This document shows, in pieces, positions 17,346 through 27,322 of a stretch of DNA of 64,000 nucleotides. The notes beneath the pieces are model-generated. The model saw nothing but the letters and a program-made list of their open reading frames with translations, was not told the DNA's origin and searched no databases. The stretch comes from CAIYRG01 sp965247505 (lineage in GTDB: Bacteria > Pseudomonadota > Alphaproteobacteria > Micropepsales > Micropepsaceae). The position numbers and the translations under genes were made by a program. The stretch spans positions 4,588,001 through 4,652,000 of the forward strand of contig OZ252020.1 in NCBI GenBank assembly GCA_965247505.1. Reading direction: 5' to 3'. How positions within the stretch are numbered: position 1 is the first letter of the stretch; each line of letters begins with the position of its first letter.

Positions 17346-19442
17346 ATGCGGCCGGCGATTCTTTTCTCTCTCTTTGCCGAAGCGCGGACCTTGCCGGGCG
17401 TTGGTCCACGTATCGAAAAATCTTTGACGAAAATAACAGGCGCTTCGAGGCCCCGAATTCTAGATCTGCTATTTCACCTGCCTTTTGGGATTGTCGACCG
17501 CAACTATCACCCCATGCTGATTGATGCCGAGACGGATCGTATTGCGACCGTTACTATCCACGTGTTGTCGCATAAGCCTCCACCGCGTGGCCGGCGCCTA
17601 CCCTATCGGGTTCTCGTCAGCGACGAGACGGCGGCCATGGAGATCATCTTCTTTAGAGCCTATGAGGACCATATACGGCGGTCGCTTCCGGAGGGCGAAA
17701 CGCGCGTGGTGAGTGGCCGAATCGAGCGATTCAAGGACCGCCTGCAAATGGCGCACCCCGATTTCATCGTCACTTTGGAAGAAGCCCAGTCAATACCCCT
17801 GAATGAGCCCGTCTACCGCACAACTGTGGGACTCGCCGCACGCACACTTGGCCGGATTATTGGCCCCGCGCACGAAAAACTTCCTGAACTTCCCGAATGG
17901 CAAGATCAGGCGCACCAAGCGCAAAAGCAATGGAGCGGCTTTGCAGAAGCATTGCGCGCTTCGCATGCGCCAAGCTCCGAAAGTGACTTCAGCCCCGATA
18001 CCCCGGCGCGCGCGCGCCTTGCCTATGACGAACTCCTTGCCAATCAGCTGGCGCTTGCGCTGGTCCGCGCACATATGCGCGCCCGCCCCGGGCGATCGCT
18101 TCAAGGCGACAAGACACGAACCACAAAAGCGCTTGCTGCACTGCCCTTTGCGCTGACAGCCGCGCAGATAAAAGCGATTTCCGAGATCGAAGCAGATATG
18201 GCGCAGCCCTCACGCATGCTGCGGCTTCTCCAGGGTGACGTCGGTTCCGGAAAGACCGTTGTAGCAATGATGGCACTTCTGAGCGCGGTCGAAGCGGGCA
18301 CACAAGGCGCCTTCATGGCGCCGACCGAGCTCCTCGCGCGTCAGCATATCGATGCGCTTTCGCCAATGGCCGAAGCCGCAGGCGCGCGCCTTGCGCTTCT
18401 GACCGGTCGGGAGCGCGGGCAAAAGCGAGATGCCCTACTTGCGGGGTTAAAAAGCGGCGAGATCGATATCCTGGTGGGAACGCATGCGCTCTTTTCCGAA
18501 GATGTTGCGTTTCACGACCTCGGATTTGCGGTTGTAGACGAGCAGCACCGCTTCGGCGTCCACCAGCGGCTAGAACTTCAGGGCAAGGGACAAAAGCCGC
18601 CCGATGTTTTGGTCATGACGGCAACACCGATCCCGCGCACGCTACAGCTCACGGCCTATGGCGATATGGAGGTCTCGCGCCTCGTCGGAAAGCCTCCCGG
18701 GCGCAAGCCCGTTGACACCCGAATATTGCCGGCAGAGCGCCTCGAGGAAGTGGTGGACGCCCTTCGCCGCGCGATCGCAGACGATGCGCGCGCCTATTGG
18801 GTGTGTCCTTCGATTGAAGAGTCCGAGCAAAGCGATCTTGCTGCAGCCGAAGAGCGGGCAGCGATGCTGGGAAAAATTCTTGGACCCTTTGTTGGATTAG
18901 TGCACGGGCGCATGAAGGGCCCAGACCGCGACGCGGCAATGGAGCGCTTCAGGAAGGGCGAAACAAAATTACTCGTGGCCACAACAGTGATCGAGGTTGG
19001 TGTCGATGTGCCGGAGGCCAACATCATGGTCGTGGAGCACGCAGAACGATTTGGGCTAGCGCAGCTTCACCAATTGCGCGGGCGCGTCGGCCGCGGACAG
19101 GCAAGCTCAACCTGCCTATTGGTCTATCACCCGCCGATTGGACCAACTTCGAAAGAGCGCCTAACGGCGCTGCGCGAACATGATGACGGCTTTGTCATAG
19201 CGGAGGAGGATTTGCGGCTTCGGGGAGCGGGCGAACTGCTCGGCGTCAGGCAAAGCGGGATGCCGGAATTTCACTTCGCCGACATTGCACGGCATGGCGA
19301 CCTCCTTGCCATTGCCCGAGACGATGCCAGACTGATATTGCAAAAAGATCCGCAGCTTAAATCAGCCCGTGGCCAGGCATTGCGCACGCTGCTCTATCTA
19401 TTCGAGCGGGAGGAAGCAGTGCGCTATTTGCGCTCCGGCTGA
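17346..19442 (+). CDS. recG: ATP-dependent DNA helicase RecG
   Basis: 698 residues from ATG 17346. An N-terminal wedge/OB region (LPGVGPRIEKSL; ATVTIHVLSHKPPPRGRRLPY) is followed by a superfamily 2 helicase with Walker A (GDVGSGKTVVAMM), Walker B (VVDEQHRFG), motif III (MTATPIPRTL) and motif VI (QLRGRVGRG). RecG remodels stalled forks and Holliday junctions. A run of nine G (17325-17333) lies just upstream of the start. The 3' end overlaps the convergent ABC permease gene by 19 bp. Confidence 0.97.
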   Translation: MRPAILFSLFAEARTLPGVGPRIEKSLTKITGASRPRILDLLFHLPFGIVDRNYHPMLIDAETDRIATVTIHVLSHKPPPRGRRLPYRVLVSDETAAMEIIFFRAYEDHIRRSLPEGETRVVSGRIERFKDRLQMAHPDFIVTLEEAQSIPLNEPVYRTTVGLAARTLGRIIGPAHEKLPELPEWQDQAHQAQKQWSGFAEALRASHAPSSESDFSPDTPARARLAYDELLANQLALALVRAHMRARPGRSLQGDKTRTTKALAALPFALTAAQIKAISEIEADMAQPSRMLRLLQGDVGSGKTVVAMMALLSAVEAGTQGAFMAPTELLARQHIDALSPMAEAAGARLALLTGRERGQKRDALLAGLKSGEIDILVGTHALFSEDVAFHDLGFAVVDEQHRFGVHQRLELQGKGQKPPDVLVMTATPIPRTLQLTAYGDMEVSRLVGKPPGRKPVDTRILPAERLEEVVDALRRAIADDARAYWVCPSIEESEQSDLAAAEERAAMLGKILGPFVGLVHGRMKGPDRDAAMERFRKGETKLLVATTVIEVGVDVPEANIMVVEHAERFGLAQLHQLRGRVGRGQASSTCLLVYHPPIGPTSKERLTALREHDDGFVIAEEDLRLRGAGELLGVRQSGMPEFHFADIARHGDLLAIARDDARLILQKDPQLKSARGQALRTLLYLFEREEAVRYLRSG

Positions 19443-20813
19443 GTATTTACCGGAATATCCGCAACCCTTTTTTGCAAGATATTTTTTCCCGCGACGCGGT
19501 ATAAAATAAACCACATCAGAACAGCCTCGCCCCAAGCAATGAGCGGGCCCATCAAACCCAAATCGCTACCAAAGGGACGGAACAAAACGCCTGCGCCCGT
19601 GCCGCCCAAAAGTTGCGGGGCGACAATATAGAGCATGACAAGGGTGATAATGGCGGGAGCCTCGCCGCGCTTTGAACCCGGCAAGAGCGGAAATATCAGA
19701 AATATTGCGATGTCACGGGTAAAAAGACCTAACGCGCTTATGACCGCCCCAGCATGAAAGAATTCGAAACCGAGTACCGCGGGTGGATTTGCCGCGAGAA
19801 CAAGAGCAAGCACCGCGCCCAACGATAGAGTCGCGACATAGGCGATCATCCAGGCTTGGAGTCTTGACCAGAATGCGTAAAGCCGCCTCGCCACAAGCGT
19901 TTCGCCGAGCCACCGATAGAGCACCTGATCTTTCGGTTCGGCAAATGCAGCGACATAGGTCAAACCTGCGGTGGTGAGACATGCAAGCAGCAGTGGAAGC
20001 GCGGTGGAAGGTATCTCCACACCAAACCCTGCCAGGCTCTCTGGACCTTGTTGTCCTGCAAAATAGAATGTCATGAAGGCTACAAATGCGCTCCATACGA
20101 CAGGGGTATTTTGCATGCTGAGCTCGATGCGCATCAAGCGAAGGCAACCGATGAACGCCCAGAGAAGAAAAATTAAAAGCGAAGCAAGATAAAAACGCGA
20201 CGTGTCAATCGACAGTCCCCACCAACGCAATTGGTCAACGTTAAAAACATTGTCGAAAAGCTCTCCTGCGGACACGAATCGCCACGTCCACCAAACGGTC
20301 CAAGCAGCAATGAGACCGATAATTTGGTAGAAAAATACGTCTAGGCGGGAATGCGTTTGCCGGCGGCGCACAGCCAGAAGACTTGCGAATAGCGCCACGC
20401 TCTGCGCCATCAGTCCGATCATCAGAAAGTAGCTAAGGTCCCCAATGACAGCGCCCGCGCCGCCTTGCGTGAACGCCGTCCAAGCCAAGACCACAAGGCA
20501 AAACATACCGCCTGCCCAAGCGTAAGATGTTGGGCCCAAGAGCTTGCCCCAGGTCATTGCAAAAGGCGAAAGCGAGGAAAGACGCTGCCCATCCCAAGTG
20601 CGGTCTCGTATCTCGCCTACAACAGCTTCAGCGGTATTGCGCGCACCCCAAGACGACGATGCCGTAAAACGCGTATTCAGCGGTAGTTCCAAGTCCGGAC
20701 GGGCCAAGACCGGAATTGCCGAACATAAATAAAAGACCGAGCGAGACCACCATAAAAACTAGTCGGCGATGGGAGAATTCCAGCCATAAATTGCGTTGTA
20801 ATTCCGCGTTCAT
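19424..20813 (-). pseudogene. ABC-2-type transporter permease with a frameshift
   Basis: The true start is ATG 20813, overlapping the ATPase stop (ATGA). The first frame gives about 56 residues (MNAELQRNLWLEFSHRR...EYAFYGIVVLG), then hits a stop at 20628. The homologous protein continues in another frame as ARNTAEAVVGEIRDRTWDG through about ten membrane segments to 19424. The shift lies at about 20644-20650 in a TTGGGGTGCG stretch, where losing one base would rejoin the frames. Without correction only a short N-terminal peptide is made; a 427-residue product from an internal start would lack the first helix. A sequencing error at the G run is possible. Confidence 0.82.
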
Positions 20814-21712
20814 GGTGTTTCACCTGAAGACTTTCCGGCCAGGTGATTTCGGACTTCGCTGAAATAGGTTTCTTCCAACTGCCGCGGCGCATCTGCAAAG
20901 CTCACGATTTCGAATCCCTCGGCCGCTAGAACGCGCAACAGCCGTACACGGGCATTGGAATCTCCGAAAAAATGAAAGGTCGCAGAGTTTGAATCGGACC
21001 CAATTAGCTCAATGCCGGTTTGGCCCGATATAAATTCGGCCAGATCTTCTCGTGCGGTAGAGAGCTCAACGCGAATGGTCGCGCGCGAGGCTTCGCGCAG
21101 CTTGACCGCATTGCCTCCAACAATATGTCTGTCGTCTATGATGATCATTTCGCTGGAGTAGTCCTCGAGCTCCGAAAGAATGTGCGAGGAAACAACAAGC
21201 GTCATCCCTTGTTCTTGTAACGAAACGAGAAGCTGGGAGAGACCACGGCGCGCCGATGGGTCAAGTCCCGAAGCCGGTTCGTCTAGCATCAGCACCTTCG
21301 GTTCATGAACGATCGCTTGACCGATCGCCAGGCGCTGGCGCAAACCGCGGGAGAGTTCGGCCGCCGGCGTATTCAGGCGATCGGTAAGCGCTACACGTTC
21401 GGCAGCCCTTGCAACCGCGGCATCGACTTTCCCGGTGTCGATGCCATGCACGCGCGCCGCATAATAGAGGCAACGCCTTACGCTAAGGGCATCGTAAAGG
21501 CCGAAGAAGTCCGGCAAGTAACCCAAGCGCGCGTGAATTGCGCGCGGTGAGGCGCGCGTAGCAAGCCCGTCGCTCCACACTTCGCCTTCATATGGCATTT
21601 CAAGCGCCGCCAGGCAGCGCAGCAAAGTTGTTTTGCCCGCACCATTCGGGCCAACCAGCGCAGTAATTGTCTGCGGCTGCACGGAGAAACTGACCCCGTG
21701 AAGCGCCCGCAT
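20810..21712 (-). CDS. ABC transporter ATP-binding protein (original start cut by a stop codon)
   Basis: 300 residues from ATG 21712. Walker A GPNGAGKTTLLR, signature LSRGLRQRLAIGQA, Walker B VLMLDEP and the H-loop region VVSSHILSEL are all intact. A typical ABC N-terminus (MIEVKNLVYE) is encoded in the same frame from ATG 21751 but is followed by TAA at 21719-21721 and then PTMRALHGVSF. A TAC or TAT tyrosine codon at that place would give the usual VYEYPT sequence. The expressed protein, if any, starts at the internal ATG and lacks the first beta-strand. It pairs with the frameshifted permease downstream; the cargo is unknown. Confidence 0.88.
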   Translation of the reverse strand: MRALHGVSFSVQPQTITALVGPNGAGKTTLLRCLAALEMPYEGEVWSDGLATRASPRAIHARLGYLPDFFGLYDALSVRRCLYYAARVHGIDTGKVDAAVARAAERVALTDRLNTPAAELSRGLRQRLAIGQAIVHEPKVLMLDEPASGLDPSARRGLSQLLVSLQEQGMTLVVSSHILSELEDYSSEMIIIDDRHIVGGNAVKLREASRATIRVELSTAREDLAEFISGQTGIELIGSDSNSATFHFFGDSNARVRLLRVLAAEGFEIVSFADAPRQLEETYFSEVRNHLAGKSSGETP

Positions 21713-21899
21713 AGTGGGTTACTCATAGACGAGGTTCTTAACTTCAATCATTTCGGCACTTCTGAGGTCACCATAGGCAAATTGGGTAGGACGATTACGG
21801 CTTTAGGTCCAGCAGCGCATGGAACTAAGTTAAGAACGGCCTTGCAACGCGGGGCCAGCCGGGCGAAGAAAAGACGCATTTTTCACCGGTTACTAGCCT

Positions 21900-23216
21900 A
21901 TGCGCGTCGCAATGATTGGTTCAGGTTATGTCGGCCTTGTGTCGGGCGCCTGTTTCTCCGAATTCGGCCATCACGTTATTTGCGTCGATAAAGACGAGAG
22001 CAAGATTGACGCCCTTTCATCTGGGCGCATGCCGATCTATGAGCCGGGGCTGGGAGAAGTCGTCTCCACCAATATTCGAGCCGGAAGACTGGCTTTTTCG
22101 ACCGATCTGAGACGGGCAGTGCCGGAGGCCGATGCTGTTTTCGTTGCCGTTGGAACACCCTCGCGGCGGGGCGACGGTCACGCGGATCTGGACTATGTAT
22201 TCCGAGCCGCTGAAGAAATTGCCTCTGCGCTGGACGGCTATACGGTGGTGGTCACCAAATCGACTGTCCCGGTGGGAACCGGGCGCAAGGTTGAGGAAAC
22301 GATCCGCGGCTTGCGTCCCGATGCCGATTTTGATGTCGCTTCAAATCCGGAATTCCTACGCGAAGGTTCAGCGATTGAGGACTTCCGGCGGCCTGATCGT
22401 ATTGTATGTGGCACCGAAAGCGCGCGGGCGAGCGACGCATTGCGCGAGTTATACCGCCCGCTTTATCTCAATGAGACCCCGATTCTCTTTACGTCCCGAG
22501 AAAGTGCCGAGTTGATCAAATACGCGGCCAACGCGTTTCTCGCGACGAAAATTTCTTTCGTCAACGAGATGGCGGATCTTTGCGAGAAAGTCGGTGCTGA
22601 CGTTCAGGATGTGGCGCGTGGAATCGGCTTAGACGGGCGTATCGGATCAAAATTTCTAAATGCCGGCCCCGGTTACGGAGGCTCATGCTTTCCTAAGGAC
22701 ACGCTCGCGCTGTTGCGCACCGCAGAAGAAGCCGGTGCACCTTCGAAAATAATTGCTTCCGTCGCGGCGGCGAATGATCAACGCAAGTCGCGAATGACGG
22801 AAAAAATCGAGCACGCGTTTGGCGGCGTCGAGGGCAAACGCATCGCGGTATTAGGGCTGACCTTCAAACCGAATACCGATGACATACGAGAAGCACCAAG
22901 TCTTGTCATTCTTCCGGAACTCAAAGCGCGCGGTGCGCTTCTTCAAGCTTACGATCCCGAAGGTATGACGGAGGCGGCAAAGCACCTTGATATTAAAATG
23001 TGCCCAGATGCCTACGGCGCGCTTGAAGATGCGGACGGCGTTGTAATTCTTACCGAGTGGAACGAATTTCGGGCACTGGATCTTGAAAAGGTAAAGGCGC
23101 TTCTCAAACACCCGTTGATGGTCGATCTTCGTAATATCTATAAACCCAAAGAGATGATGGAAGCTGGGTTTATCTATATTAGTATTGGACGGCCGCCCCG
23201 ATCGCTCGAACGATAG
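21900..23216 (+). CDS. ugd: UDP-glucose 6-dehydrogenase
   Basis: 438 residues. The NAD-binding Rossmann motif GSGYVGLVSGAC is at the N-terminus. The active-site cysteine is near residue 262 in GGSCFPKD, and a substrate-domain motif (GLTFKPNTDDIREAPS) follows. It oxidises UDP-glucose to UDP-glucuronate for exopolysaccharide or LPS. No clear ribosome binding site precedes the ATG, so translation may be weak or leaderless. galU follows 28 bases after the stop, and together they make UDP-glucuronate from glucose-1-phosphate. Confidence 0.97.
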   Translation: MRVAMIGSGYVGLVSGACFSEFGHHVICVDKDESKIDALSSGRMPIYEPGLGEVVSTNIRAGRLAFSTDLRRAVPEADAVFVAVGTPSRRGDGHADLDYVFRAAEEIASALDGYTVVVTKSTVPVGTGRKVEETIRGLRPDADFDVASNPEFLREGSAIEDFRRPDRIVCGTESARASDALRELYRPLYLNETPILFTSRESAELIKYAANAFLATKISFVNEMADLCEKVGADVQDVARGIGLDGRIGSKFLNAGPGYGGSCFPKDTLALLRTAEEAGAPSKIIASVAAANDQRKSRMTEKIEHAFGGVEGKRIAVLGLTFKPNTDDIREAPSLVILPELKARGALLQAYDPEGMTEAAKHLDIKMCPDAYGALEDADGVVILTEWNEFRALDLEKVKALLKHPLMVDLRNIYKPKEMMEAGFIYISIGRPPRSLER

Positions 23217-23244
23217 TCGCAGCGGCCATGAGTGTATCGAGAAA

Positions 23245-24123
23245 ATGATTTCTTCGTCTCATCTAGTGCGCAAAGCAGTTTTTCCGGTTGCGGGCCTTGG
23301 AACACGTTTCCTGCCGGCTACAAAAGTCATGCCCAAAGAAATGCTGCCGGTCGTCGACAAGCCGATCATACAATATGCCGTCGAAGAAGCACGCGACGCG
23401 GGCATTGAAGAATTTATTTTCGTCTCTGGGCCCGGCAAAAATATTATCGCCGATCATTTTGACCATGCACCCGAACTCGAGTCGCAACTGGAGTCCCGCG
23501 GTAAGAAGGAGGAGCTTGAGAGCCTTATCGGCACTCTTCTTCCATCCGATTCGGTTCGCCTCGCCTATCAGGATACACCGCTGGGCCTTGGGCATGCGGT
23601 TTGGTGTGCACGCGAATTGGTCGGCGATGAGCCCTTTGCGGTATTGCTTCCCGACGATCTGATGATCGGCAGCCCCGGCGCACTCAGCCAAATGGTGCAA
23701 TCCTATGGCGATGTCGGCGGAGGAATTTTGGTCGCGGCGGAAGAAAAACCGCGTGAGGAAACAAAGCGTTATGGCGTTGTTGATCCAGGAGCGACTAAGG
23801 AAAATGCGATAGAGGTACGCGGCATCGTCGAAAAGCCTGATCCGCAGGACGCGCCTTCGACGCTGTGTGTCATTGGGCGCTACATCCTGCCGCCGAACAT
23901 ATTCGAGATATTGGACAAGAAAAAAACTGGCGCGGGCGGCGAGATACAGCTCACCGATGCACTGGCCCACCTTCTGGGGAAGGTTCCATTCCACGCCGTA
24001 AAAACAAGCTGTCGGAGGTTTGATTGCGGTGACAAACTTGGCTTCTTACATGCAAATCTAGCCGTTGGACTGGAACGACGCGACATTGCACCAAAACTTA
24101 GAGAAATTCTTGCCAAGCTCTAA
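23245..24123 (+). CDS. galU: UTP-glucose-1-phosphate uridylyltransferase
   Basis: 292 residues from ATG 23245, the start that gives the standard N-terminus. The nucleotide-binding signature GLGTRFLPATKVMPKEML is complete, followed by DKPIIQYAVEEA, the DD of LLPDDLMIG and the GEIQLTDAL motif. It makes UDP-glucose, the substrate of the preceding ugd and of galE. The 3' end overlaps the convergent galE by four bases. Confidence 0.97.
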   Translation: MISSSHLVRKAVFPVAGLGTRFLPATKVMPKEMLPVVDKPIIQYAVEEARDAGIEEFIFVSGPGKNIIADHFDHAPELESQLESRGKKEELESLIGTLLPSDSVRLAYQDTPLGLGHAVWCARELVGDEPFAVLLPDDLMIGSPGALSQMVQSYGDVGGGILVAAEEKPREETKRYGVVDPGATKENAIEVRGIVEKPDPQDAPSTLCVIGRYILPPNIFEILDKKKTGAGGEIQLTDALAHLLGKVPFHAVKTSCRRFDCGDKLGFLHANLAVGLERRDIAPKLREILAKL

Positions 24124-25100
24124 ACCGAATTGAGCCGCTTCTCCCAGCCATAGGCCGTACGAACGATCTCGTCCAAATCGTCATATTTTGGCTTCCAGGC
24201 GAAGATTTCTTTGATCTGCGTGGGATCGGCGACAATCACAGGCGGATCGCCGGCACGCCTCGGCGCCTCGCGCGTGGGCACATGACTTTCCGTAACGCGT
24301 GCAACCGTATCGATGACTTCGCGCACCGAAAATCCATGCCCATAACCGCAATTCAGCGTCAGCGAATTGCCGCCATCTTCGAGATGATCCAGCGCATGCA
24401 CATGCGCATTCGCTAAATCGGAGACATGTATGTAATCGCGTACACCGGTGCCGTCTTTTGTCGGGTAATCGGTACCGAAAATGTCGAGCGCGTCCAAGCG
24501 TCCCAACGCCGCCTGACAGGCTCGCTTGATGAGATGGGTTGCACGCGGTGTCGATTGCCCCGTACGTCCCTTGGGATCGGCCCCCGCGACATTGAAATAG
24601 CGCAGTGCCACAAAGCGAAAATCATGGGCATGGGAGGCATCTTGAAGCATCCACTCCGTCATGAGCTTCGAACGGCCATAAGGATTTATTGGGAATGTCG
24701 GTGCCGGCTCTGCGACGGGGATTTGGTCAGGCATGCCGTAAACTGCGGCGGTCGAGGAGAACACAAAATTGCCGATATTGGCTTCAATGCAGGCCGCAAT
24801 TAACTCCCGCGAAGTCACCGTATTGTTGGCGTAATAATCTAGCGGTTTCTCGACGGATTCGGGAACGATGATCGAGCCGGCAAAATGAATTACGGCCGTC
24901 ACGCCGTGTTCCTTTGCGATGTTTAAGACAAGTGCACGGTCGCCGGCATTGCCCTCGATAAATGTGGCGCGCTCGGCCACAAGGGCACGGATACCGGTGG
25001 AAAGATTGTCGAGCACCACGACATCGTCACCGCGGTCCAGCAGAGCGTGAACCATATGACTGCCGATATAGCCGGCACCACCGGTGACAAGTATGGACAT
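24120..25100 (-). CDS. galE: UDP-glucose 4-epimerase
   Basis: 326 residues of the extended short-chain dehydrogenase family. It has the NAD motif GGAGYIGSH at the N-terminus and the catalytic YxxxK as YGRSK. TAAVYGMPDQIPVAE and GTGVRDYIHVSDLANAH are typical GalE regions. It interconverts UDP-glucose and UDP-galactose. Its position beside ugd and galU points to a role in cell-surface polysaccharide precursor supply rather than galactose catabolism. Confidence 0.96.
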   Translation of the reverse strand: MSILVTGGAGYIGSHMVHALLDRGDDVVVLDNLSTGIRALVAERATFIEGNAGDRALVLNIAKEHGVTAVIHFAGSIIVPESVEKPLDYYANNTVTSRELIAACIEANIGNFVFSSTAAVYGMPDQIPVAEPAPTFPINPYGRSKLMTEWMLQDASHAHDFRFVALRYFNVAGADPKGRTGQSTPRATHLIKRACQAALGRLDALDIFGTDYPTKDGTGVRDYIHVSDLANAHVHALDHLEDGGNSLTLNCGYGHGFSVREVIDTVARVTESHVPTREAPRRAGDPPVIVADPTQIKEIFAWKPKYDDLDEIVRTAYGWEKRLNSV

Positions 25101-25210
25101 GGCTTTGTTCCGAATCTCTTCGCAAAACTAGCCGATCTGCGCTTAACGAGGGCCTAAAAAACGAAAGAGGAGAATAAATCGCTGCGCGGGCCGTTCTCGT
25201 CAGAGAGAAA

Positions 25211-27073
25211 TCACGGCACGCGGCCCGTCTCCCTCAAATAACTCACCACGCGCTCGGCAACATCTTCCGCCGAAATATCCTCGGTTTTGAGAACCAATTC
25301 GGCGTTTTTCGGCACTTCATAAGGGCTGTCGAGCCCCGTGAAGTTCTTGATCTCACCAGCCTGCGCACGCTTGTAGAGGCCCTTTGGGTCTCGCGTAATA
25401 CATACTTCAATTGGTGTATCTACGAATATTTCGATGAACTCACCCTCTTTCGCCGAATCTCGTGCAAGCCGCCTTTCGGAACGGAAGGGCGAAATAAACG
25501 ACACAAGAACAATAAGACCGGCATCGACAAAGAGCTTTGCCGTCTCTGTAACGCGGCGAATATTCTCCACGCGATCACCATCGGTGAATCCGAGATCCTG
25601 GTTAAGCCCGTGACGAACATTGTCGCCATCCAAAATATAGGTGTGCCTGCCTTGCGCGAATAAGCGCTGCTCGACCAAATTGGCAATCGTCGATTTCCCC
25701 GAGCCTGACAGACCAGTGAACCAAAGCATGCACGGTTTCTGATGCTTGAGCTCAGCGCGCGCACCAGCGTTAACATCGAGCGCCTGCCAATGGACATTGG
25801 TGGCGCGCCGCAGGCCAAACGCGATCATCCCAGTGCCGACCGTATTGTGAGTAAGGCTGTCGATAACGGTAAACCCGCCCATGTCGCGGTTCTCGGAATA
25901 GGGGTCGAAAGCGGCCGGCTCGTCCGTTGAGAAATTGCAATAGCCTATTTCATTGAGCTGCAGCGTACGCGCCGCAAGATGTTCCAACGAATGGACATCC
26001 ACCTTGTGCTTAAGCTGCGAGACATGCGCAGGAATTACTTGTGCACCGGTTTTGATTAAATATTGCCGGTGAGGAAGAAGTTCTTCCTCGCTCATCCAGA
26101 GCAAATGCGCTGCAAACTGATCGGCATATTCCGGGCGCGCCTTGGGATCGACAAGAACATCGCCCTGCGAGATATCGAGTTCTTCGTCCAAAGTAATTGT
26201 CGCAACTTGCCCTGTGATGGCTTGCTTCACCTCGCCCGAAGTAACAATCACCTGCTTAACACGCGTCACTTGGCCCGATTTAGCGATAGCCACCGCATCG
26301 CCTTGGGCGACCTGCCCTCTGACGATGGTTCCCGAAAAACCGTGATGGTCTGAATTAGGCTGGATGACCCATTGCACGGGCATTCGAAACGGGCCCGATG
26401 AAAGCTTGGCTTCGACTTCTACCGCTTCGAGATGCGCAAGAAGGCACGGGCCATCATACCAGGGCGTTTTCTCGCTCGTCTGGACAACATTGTCGCCATT
26501 GCGCGCGGAAATTGGAATTGGAACAATCTTCTCGAAATTCAATCTTCCCGCAAAATTGGAAAATTCGCTGCAAATATTCTCAAAAATGTTATGCGAGAAA
26601 TCGACCAAATCCATTTCATTGACTGCAAGAACAATATTTCGAATACCCAAGAGCGAAACGATATAGGCGTGGCGCTGTGTTTCGGCGAGCACGCCCTCTT
26701 TGGCATTGACCAAAATCACCGCGAGTTCCGAATTCGAGGCGCCGATCGCCAAATTGCGCGTGTATTTCTCGTGGCCCGGCGTATCGACAGCGACAAACTC
26801 TCGCTTCGAAGTGGAGAACAAGCGATATGCAACATCAATGGTGGTGCGCTGCTCCTGCTCCGCCTTCACTCCATCCACCAAAAGCGCAAAATCAATTTCA
26901 TCGCCCGCCGCTCCGCGCTGAGCCGAATCTTTGGTCAGCGCCGCCACCTGGTCTTCGGAAATGAAATTTGAGTCGTATAGAAGGCGCCCAAGCAGTGTCG
27001 ACTTGCCGGCACCAACGCCGCCACAGGTGACAAACCGCAGGCGCGATTTTTTTTCAGTTAAGGCCGTGCTCAC
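25211..27073 (-). CDS. cysNC: Bifunctional sulfate adenylyltransferase GTPase subunit / APS kinase
   Basis: 620 residues starting at GTG 27073. The N-terminal CysN GTPase has P-loop GVGAGKSTLLGRLLYDS, G3 DTPGHEKYTRNL and elongation-factor-like domains. The C-terminal APS kinase (from about residue 445) has GLSGSGKSTIANLV, LDGDNVRHGLNQDLGF and SFISPFRSERR. The fusion makes APS and then PAPS, used for sulfate assimilation or sulfation of polysaccharides. Two oddities: the G4 motif reads NEMD instead of NKMD, and no cysD (the catalytic partner) is adjacent, although cysD usually lies directly upstream. The location between galE and a manC-type gene suggests sulfated surface sugars, an inference. 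Confidence 0.92.
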   Translation of the reverse strand: MSTALTEKKSRLRFVTCGGVGAGKSTLLGRLLYDSNFISEDQVAALTKDSAQRGAAGDEIDFALLVDGVKAEQEQRTTIDVAYRLFSTSKREFVAVDTPGHEKYTRNLAIGASNSELAVILVNAKEGVLAETQRHAYIVSLLGIRNIVLAVNEMDLVDFSHNIFENICSEFSNFAGRLNFEKIVPIPISARNGDNVVQTSEKTPWYDGPCLLAHLEAVEVEAKLSSGPFRMPVQWVIQPNSDHHGFSGTIVRGQVAQGDAVAIAKSGQVTRVKQVIVTSGEVKQAITGQVATITLDEELDISQGDVLVDPKARPEYADQFAAHLLWMSEEELLPHRQYLIKTGAQVIPAHVSQLKHKVDVHSLEHLAARTLQLNEIGYCNFSTDEPAAFDPYSENRDMGGFTVIDSLTHNTVGTGMIAFGLRRATNVHWQALDVNAGARAELKHQKPCMLWFTGLSGSGKSTIANLVEQRLFAQGRHTYILDGDNVRHGLNQDLGFTDGDRVENIRRVTETAKLFVDAGLIVLVSFISPFRSERRLARDSAKEGEFIEIFVDTPIEVCITRDPKGLYKRAQAGEIKNFTGLDSPYEVPKNAELVLKTEDISAEDVAERVVSYLRETGRVP

Positions 27074-27322
27074 GGATTAGGGCTCGCCAGGACTAAATTG
27101 AGGAGAAAAGGTCAAAACACCTAAGTGAAGTGCGTTTTTCACGCGAAAACAATCTGGCGCTGTAAATAGAGAGCGGCGTCTGCAAGTGCAAGATTCCCCG
27201 CAGGTTTTTTCGCTTTTCTCTATGCAAAAAACACCAAAAACCAGCCCTGGGTCTGCGATAACCGGCTTCTCGCGCGATGAAGGGCTAGCAGGCGATAATA
27301 CCGGTAATCAACGCGGTTTTTG

